From Amnimonas aquatica (GTDB taxonomy: Bacteria; Pseudomonadota; Gammaproteobacteria; Pseudomonadales; Moraxellaceae): DNA of 9,056 bases. Under the pieces are notes generated by a model. That model made no database searches, was not told the DNA's origin, and saw only the letters and a program-made list of their open reading frames with translations. The stretch is taken from positions 1 through 9,056 of the forward strand of contig NZ_PTQZ01000051.1 of the NCBI RefSeq assembly GCF_002943415.1, given 5' to 3'. Shown here one piece after another: positions 6,111 to 9,056 of this stretch (position 1 is its first letter; every line of letters starts with the position of its first letter). Both the position numbers and the translations under genes were made by a program.

Positions 6111-8594
6111 TCAGGGCAGCACGGGTGCTGGCAAGAGCAGGGCGGGGTCTTCCGCTGGTGCCGCGGGAGGCTTGGGCGCGGGCGTCAGCTCGTTCGGGAA
6201 CCACTCGTCGATGCCTTCGGGGTCGTCGCTGTCGGTCGACTCGCCGGTAAGGCGGTTGATGCGCGCGGAGCTCATGCCCGGCGGGGCAGGCGGCATGCTG
6301 TGCGGCATGCCCCGCAGCGCCGTGGTCATGTACTGGGTCCAGATCGGCAGTGCCGCGAAGCCGCCGTATTCGCTGCGGCCGAGGCTCTTCGGATCATCGA
6401 AGCCGACCCAGGACACGGCCACCATGCCGGCGTTGAAGCCGGCGAACCAGGCGTCGCGGGCATCGTTGGTGGTACCGGTCTTGCCGGCCAGGTCGCTGCG
6501 GCCGAGGCTGAGCGCGCCACGGCCGGTGCCGCGCCGGATCACGTCCTGCAGGATGGTGTACATCTGCCACGAGGCGCGCGGGCGCATGATGCGCAACGCC
6601 ACCGGGTAGTCCGGCGCGCCGGCCTGGCCAACCGGCTGGACCACGGCGATGTTGCCGCCGCTGCCGCTGATGCTGCCCGGCGTGCCGTCGCCGCCCGCTG
6701 TCGTGCTGCTGCCGTCGGCGGCGATGACTTCGCTGCCCTCGACCGGCTCGGTGCTGCCGTCGGCCATGGTCACCGGGGTCGGCGCCGGCAGTTCGCAGGC
6801 GCGGCAGACCTTGCGCGGCTCGGCCTGGAAGATGATGCGGCCGTTGCGGTCGACGACCTTCTCGATGAAATACGGGTTCACGCGCAGACCGCCGTTGGCG
6901 ATGGCCGCGTAGGCGGTGGCCATCTGCAGCGGCAGCACTTCGGCGGTGCCCAGCGACAACGTCAGGTTGCTGGGCAGGCGCGACTTCTCCAGGCCGAAGC
7001 GGCTCAGGTACTCGCGCGCCTCCTCGACCCCGACGGCCTGCAGCAGGCGCACGGACACCAGATTGCGCGACAGGTAGAGCGCGCGGCGCAGGGTGATCGG
7101 GCCCATGAACTCGCCGTCGGCGTTGCTTGGCGACCAGTTGCCGAAGGTCAGCGGCGCGTCGTCGATCAGGCTGGCCGGCGTGTAGCCGCGCTCCAGCGCC
7201 TTGGCGTAGATCAGCGGCTTGATGGTGGAGCCGGCCTGGCGCCAGCCCTGCACGGCGCGGTTGAATTTGCTCTGGCCGAAGTCGAAGCCGCCGACCACCG
7301 CTTCCAGCGCGCCGTTCTCCGGGTTGAGGGCGATGAGCTGGCCCTGCACCTGCGGGATCTGCGCCAGACGCCAGCGCTTGCCCACGGCCTGCAGGCGGAC
7401 GATGTCGCCGACACCGGCGATCTCGCGCGCGTTCTTCGGCACCGGACCGATGCTGTTGACGCTGATGTAGCGGCGCGCCCACTTGAGGTCGTCCCATTGC
7501 ACGATCACGCGCTCGCCGGTGCGCAGCTCGGCGGTCAGCGTCTTTTCGCCGACACCGGTGACCTGCGCCGGCTCCAGGCCGCCGACACGGCTGAGCGACT
7601 TCAGTGGCGTGGCCGATGCCTTGGCCTCGGGCCCGCGCCAGCCGTGGCGCTGGTCATAGGCCAGCAGGCCGGCGATCACCGCCTCGGTGGCGGCGTTCTG
7701 GTTGCGCGAATCGACCGTGGTGTAGACCTTGTAGCCGGTGTCGTAGACATCCTTGCCGAAGCGCTCGAGCAGTGACTCGCGCACCATCTCGGCGAGGTAG
7801 GGCGCCTGCACGTCCTGCAGGCTGCCCTTGAAGTTGAGGCCGACCGGCGCCTTCGCGGCGACGTCGTGCTGGGCCTGGCTGATGTAGCCGAGCTTGAGCA
7901 TGCGGCCGAGGATCCAGTCGCGGCGGATCAGTGCGCGCTGCGGGTTGCGTACCGGGTTGTAGGCCGACGGCGCCTTCGGCAGGCCGGCGATCATGGCCAT
8001 TTCGGCGAGGGTGAGCTGGTCCACGCTCTTGCCGTAGTAGATCTTGGCGGCGGCGCCGATGCCGTAGGCGCGCTGGCCGAGGTAGATCTTGTTCAGGTAC
8101 AGCTCGAGGATCTCCTCCTTGGTCAGCGAGTCCTCGATGCGCTTGGCCAGCATGATCTCGGTGAACTTGCGGCTGAAGGTGCGCTCGTTGCTGAGGAAGT
8201 AGTTCTTCGCCACCTGCATGGTGATGGTCGAGCCGCCGGAGCGGATGTTGCCGGTGGTCAGGATCTCCGTGAAGGCGCGTCCCAGGCCGGCGTAGTCGAT
8301 GCCCTCGTGCTCGAAGAAGCGGTCGTCCTCGGCGGCCAGGAAGGCCTGCACGAAGGGCTTGGGCACCTGCTTGTAGGTCAGCGGCAGCGTGTGCTTGACG
8401 CCGAACTCGCTGATCACCTTGCCGTCGCGCGTGAGCACCTGCAGCGGTGTCTCGTAGTGCACCTGCTTCAGGGTCGAGATGTCCGGCAGCTGCGGCGTCA
8501 GCGCCAGGTAGGAGCCGCTGGCGCCGAGGGCGATGCCCGTCAGGCCCAGGCCCAGCCAGCGCAGGAATCGGAAGGAGGAGGGGGCAGCGGTCAT
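6111..8594 (-). CDS. mrcA: Penicillin-binding protein 1A, bifunctional peptidoglycan glycosyltransferase/transpeptidase
   Basis: This inner-membrane class A PBP polymerises lipid II and cross-links peptidoglycan. The protein is 827 aa (E. coli PBP1A 850). It has a short cytoplasmic tail and a membrane anchor at about 10-32. The GT51 domain shows all motifs: EDDRFFEHEG (89-98, Glu89 catalytic), GGSTITMQ (120-127), RKFTE (142-146), KEEILELYLN (159-168) and GLPKAPSAYNP. An OB-like domain spans about 320-415. The transpeptidase has the acyl-enzyme Ser456 in STIK (456-459), SRN (509-511) and KTGTTN (705-710). Between SRN and KTG is a low-complexity Gly/Ser/Thr-rich insert (about 597-658) opening with a CRAC Cys pair at 597/600. 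The C-terminal tail is Pro/Ala-rich. The frame is open 115 codons further upstream through non-homologous Pro-rich sequence; ATG 8594 is chosen because the protein then begins properly before the membrane helix. GAGG lies 8 nt upstream. Confidence 0.97.
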   Translation of the reverse strand: MTAAPSSFRFLRWLGLGLTGIALGASGSYLALTPQLPDISTLKQVHYETPLQVLTRDGKVISEFGVKHTLPLTYKQVPKPFVQAFLAAEDDRFFEHEGIDYAGLGRAFTEILTTGNIRSGGSTITMQVAKNYFLSNERTFSRKFTEIMLAKRIEDSLTKEEILELYLNKIYLGQRAYGIGAAAKIYYGKSVDQLTLAEMAMIAGLPKAPSAYNPVRNPQRALIRRDWILGRMLKLGYISQAQHDVAAKAPVGLNFKGSLQDVQAPYLAEMVRESLLERFGKDVYDTGYKVYTTVDSRNQNAATEAVIAGLLAYDQRHGWRGPEAKASATPLKSLSRVGGLEPAQVTGVGEKTLTAELRTGERVIVQWDDLKWARRYISVNSIGPVPKNAREIAGVGDIVRLQAVGKRWRLAQIPQVQGQLIALNPENGALEAVVGGFDFGQSKFNRAVQGWRQAGSTIKPLIYAKALERGYTPASLIDDAPLTFGNWSPSNADGEFMGPITLRRALYLSRNLVSVRLLQAVGVEEAREYLSRFGLEKSRLPSNLTLSLGTAEVLPLQMATAYAAIANGGLRVNPYFIEKVVDRNGRIIFQAEPRKVCRACELPAPTPVTMADGSTEPVEGSEVIAADGSSTTAGGDGTPGSISGSGGNIAVVQPVGQAGAPDYPVALRIMRPRASWQMYTILQDVIRRGTGRGALSLGRSDLAGKTGTTNDARDAWFAGFNAGMVAVSWVGFDDPKSLGRSEYGGFAALPIWTQYMTTALRGMPHSMPPAPPGMSSARINRLTGESTDSDDPEGIDEWFPNELTPAPKPPAAPAEDPALLLPAPVLP

Positions 8595-8670
8595 TGCAAC
8601 GGCCTCGCGGGAACGGGGGCAGGACGGCCGGCGCGGTCCCGGCGGGGGCGGCGGCGGATCGGGCGGCGAC

Positions 8671-8676
8671 AGTATA
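8671..8676 (-). promoter_or_regulatory. Candidate -10 element of mrcA
   Basis: The minus strand reads TTTATACTG, giving TATACT, five of six to TATAAT, in an AT-rich pocket of an otherwise very GC-rich spacer. Predicted transcription start is near 8664 with a leader of about 70 nt of Pro-codon-like C-rich sequence. No good -35 is seen at 16-18 bp. The same bases read TATAAA on the plus strand, so a weak divergent start cannot be excluded. Confidence 0.5.
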
Positions 8677-8703
8677 AAGGAGATTGCGCTGACTTCATGA
8701 CGT

Positions 8704-8732
8704 TTGCGGATGGCCGGCGGTGTTGCTAGACC
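8704..8732 (+). promoter_or_regulatory. Weak candidate promoter of the secretin-like gene
   Basis: TTGCGG (8704-8709) and TAGACC (8727-8732) are spaced 17 bp apart, and TGC precedes the second hexamer as an extended -10. Each hexamer matches only three of six consensus bases. The position, about 44 nt before the start codon, is suitable. It is listed because no better plus-strand promoter was found in the spacer. Confidence 0.25.
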
Positions 8733-8775
8733 TCGGTCATGGCCGCACGGGCGGCCGGCTGACAGGGAGGTCGGC

Positions 8776-9056
8776 ATGGAACACAGGCAACGTCGCGGCT
8801 GGCGCCGCGTGCACGCGCTGCTGTGCGGTGCGCTGCTGCTGCCGGTCGCGGCCGACGTGGCGGCGACCGGCAGCGAGATGGCCGGCAGGGCTGTCAATGG
8901 GGCTGTTGGCGGGCCGGCGCCTGCGCGTGTCGCCGGCATGGTGTCCGGCAGGGGCGCCAGTCTGGCCCTGCGCGATGCCGATCTCCGTGGCGTGCTGGAG
9001 CAGCTGGCGGCATCAGCGGGCCTGCCGGTGCTGATCAGCGAGTCCGTGCAGGGGCG
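8776..9056 (+). CDS. Exported STN-domain protein resembling the N-terminus of a secretin (PilQ-like), partial
   Basis: The open frame runs from ATG 8776 off the right edge (93 codons and two bases). A strong Shine-Dalgarno AGGGAGG (8764-8770) lies 5 nt upstream. The N-terminus has a Sec signal peptide: Arg-rich MEHRQRRGWRR, hydrophobic VHALLCGALLLPVAA, and a likely cleavage near residues 26-31. After a short Gly/Ala-rich linker, residues from about 61 onward (SLALRDADLRGVLEQLAASA, then GLPVLISESVQG) match the STN (secretin and TonB N-terminus) module, as in the PilQ/GspD pattern of VLxxLAxxxGLNIVVSDSVxG. The AMIN domains that precede STN in typical PilQ are missing from the visible N-terminus. 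The body is outside the window, so it could be a secretin, a short STN-only protein, or another STN-bearing receptor. It diverges from mrcA. Confidence 0.7.
   Translation, partial: MEHRQRRGWRRVHALLCGALLLPVAADVAATGSEMAGRAVNGAVGGPAPARVAGMVSGRGASLALRDADLRGVLEQLAASAGLPVLISESVQG

Noticed and set aside
6054..7775. 573-codon open frame on the plus strand opposite mrcA
   Set aside because: It lies antisense to the conserved PBP1A catalytic domains, has an Arg/Ala/Gly/His-rich composition typical of antisense frames in GC-rich DNA, and shows no recognisable family.
8595..8698. Possible upstream ORF of mrcA: a minus-strand ATG at 8698-8696 opening a 35-codon Arg/Pro-rich frame whose TGA overlaps the mrcA ATG
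   Set aside because: The best mrcA -10 (8671-8676) lies inside it, so the mRNA would lack its start codon; the composition looks like GC-rich spacer. The ATGA overlap is probably chance.
8595..8939. 115-residue N-terminal extension of PBP1A
   Set aside because: It crosses the divergent promoter region and the neighbouring gene on the other strand, and has no homology to class A PBPs; the normal N-terminus starts at 8594.

Overview
This window looks like ordinary chromosome from a GC-rich gammaproteobacterium, most likely of the Xanthomonadales/Lysobacterales type. The clues are the very high G+C throughout, the neighbourhood argS / rpmE / priA (known together in gammaproteobacteria), an argS followed by a protein with an FtsN/SPOR-like N-terminus, and a class A penicillin-binding protein divergent from an exported secretin-like gene. 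All genes have similar base composition. There is no transposase, integrase, phage gene, CRISPR array, tRNA or rRNA, so I see no sign of an acquired island.

Layout. Positions 1-2770 are read on the minus strand: a small lipoprotein (2498-2770), rpmE for ribosomal protein bL31 (2045-2260) with its own promoter, a leader of about 160 nt and a clear intrinsic terminator, then argS (170-1930) with a candidate extended -10 promoter just past that terminator, and the first 49 codons of a basic, probably membrane-anchored SPOR/FtsN-type protein (1-147). priA, the replication-restart helicase, reads the other way (2869-5085). It converges with an HSDL2-like short-chain dehydrogenase/reductase (5188-6018, minus). 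A perfect 31-bp inverted repeat fills most of the gap between the two. Upstream of the dehydrogenase lies a perfect 16-bp palindrome that looks like a repressor operator, then the intrinsic terminator of mrcA. mrcA (6111-8594, minus) encodes a complete bifunctional peptidoglycan synthase, PBP1A. Divergent from it, a secreted protein with an STN/secretin N-terminal domain (8776 onward, plus) runs off the right edge.

The genes serve general housekeeping: translation (argS, rpmE), replication restart (priA), and cell wall and division (mrcA, SPOR protein), plus one metabolic enzyme that is probably under local repressor control. I found no convincing new multi-gene system. The items most worth a second look are the 31-bp inverted repeat, the STN/secretin-like gene in the place where pilM would be expected, the operator-like palindrome, the Cys at the presumed catalytic Ser position of the dehydrogenase, and the structured rpmE leader.
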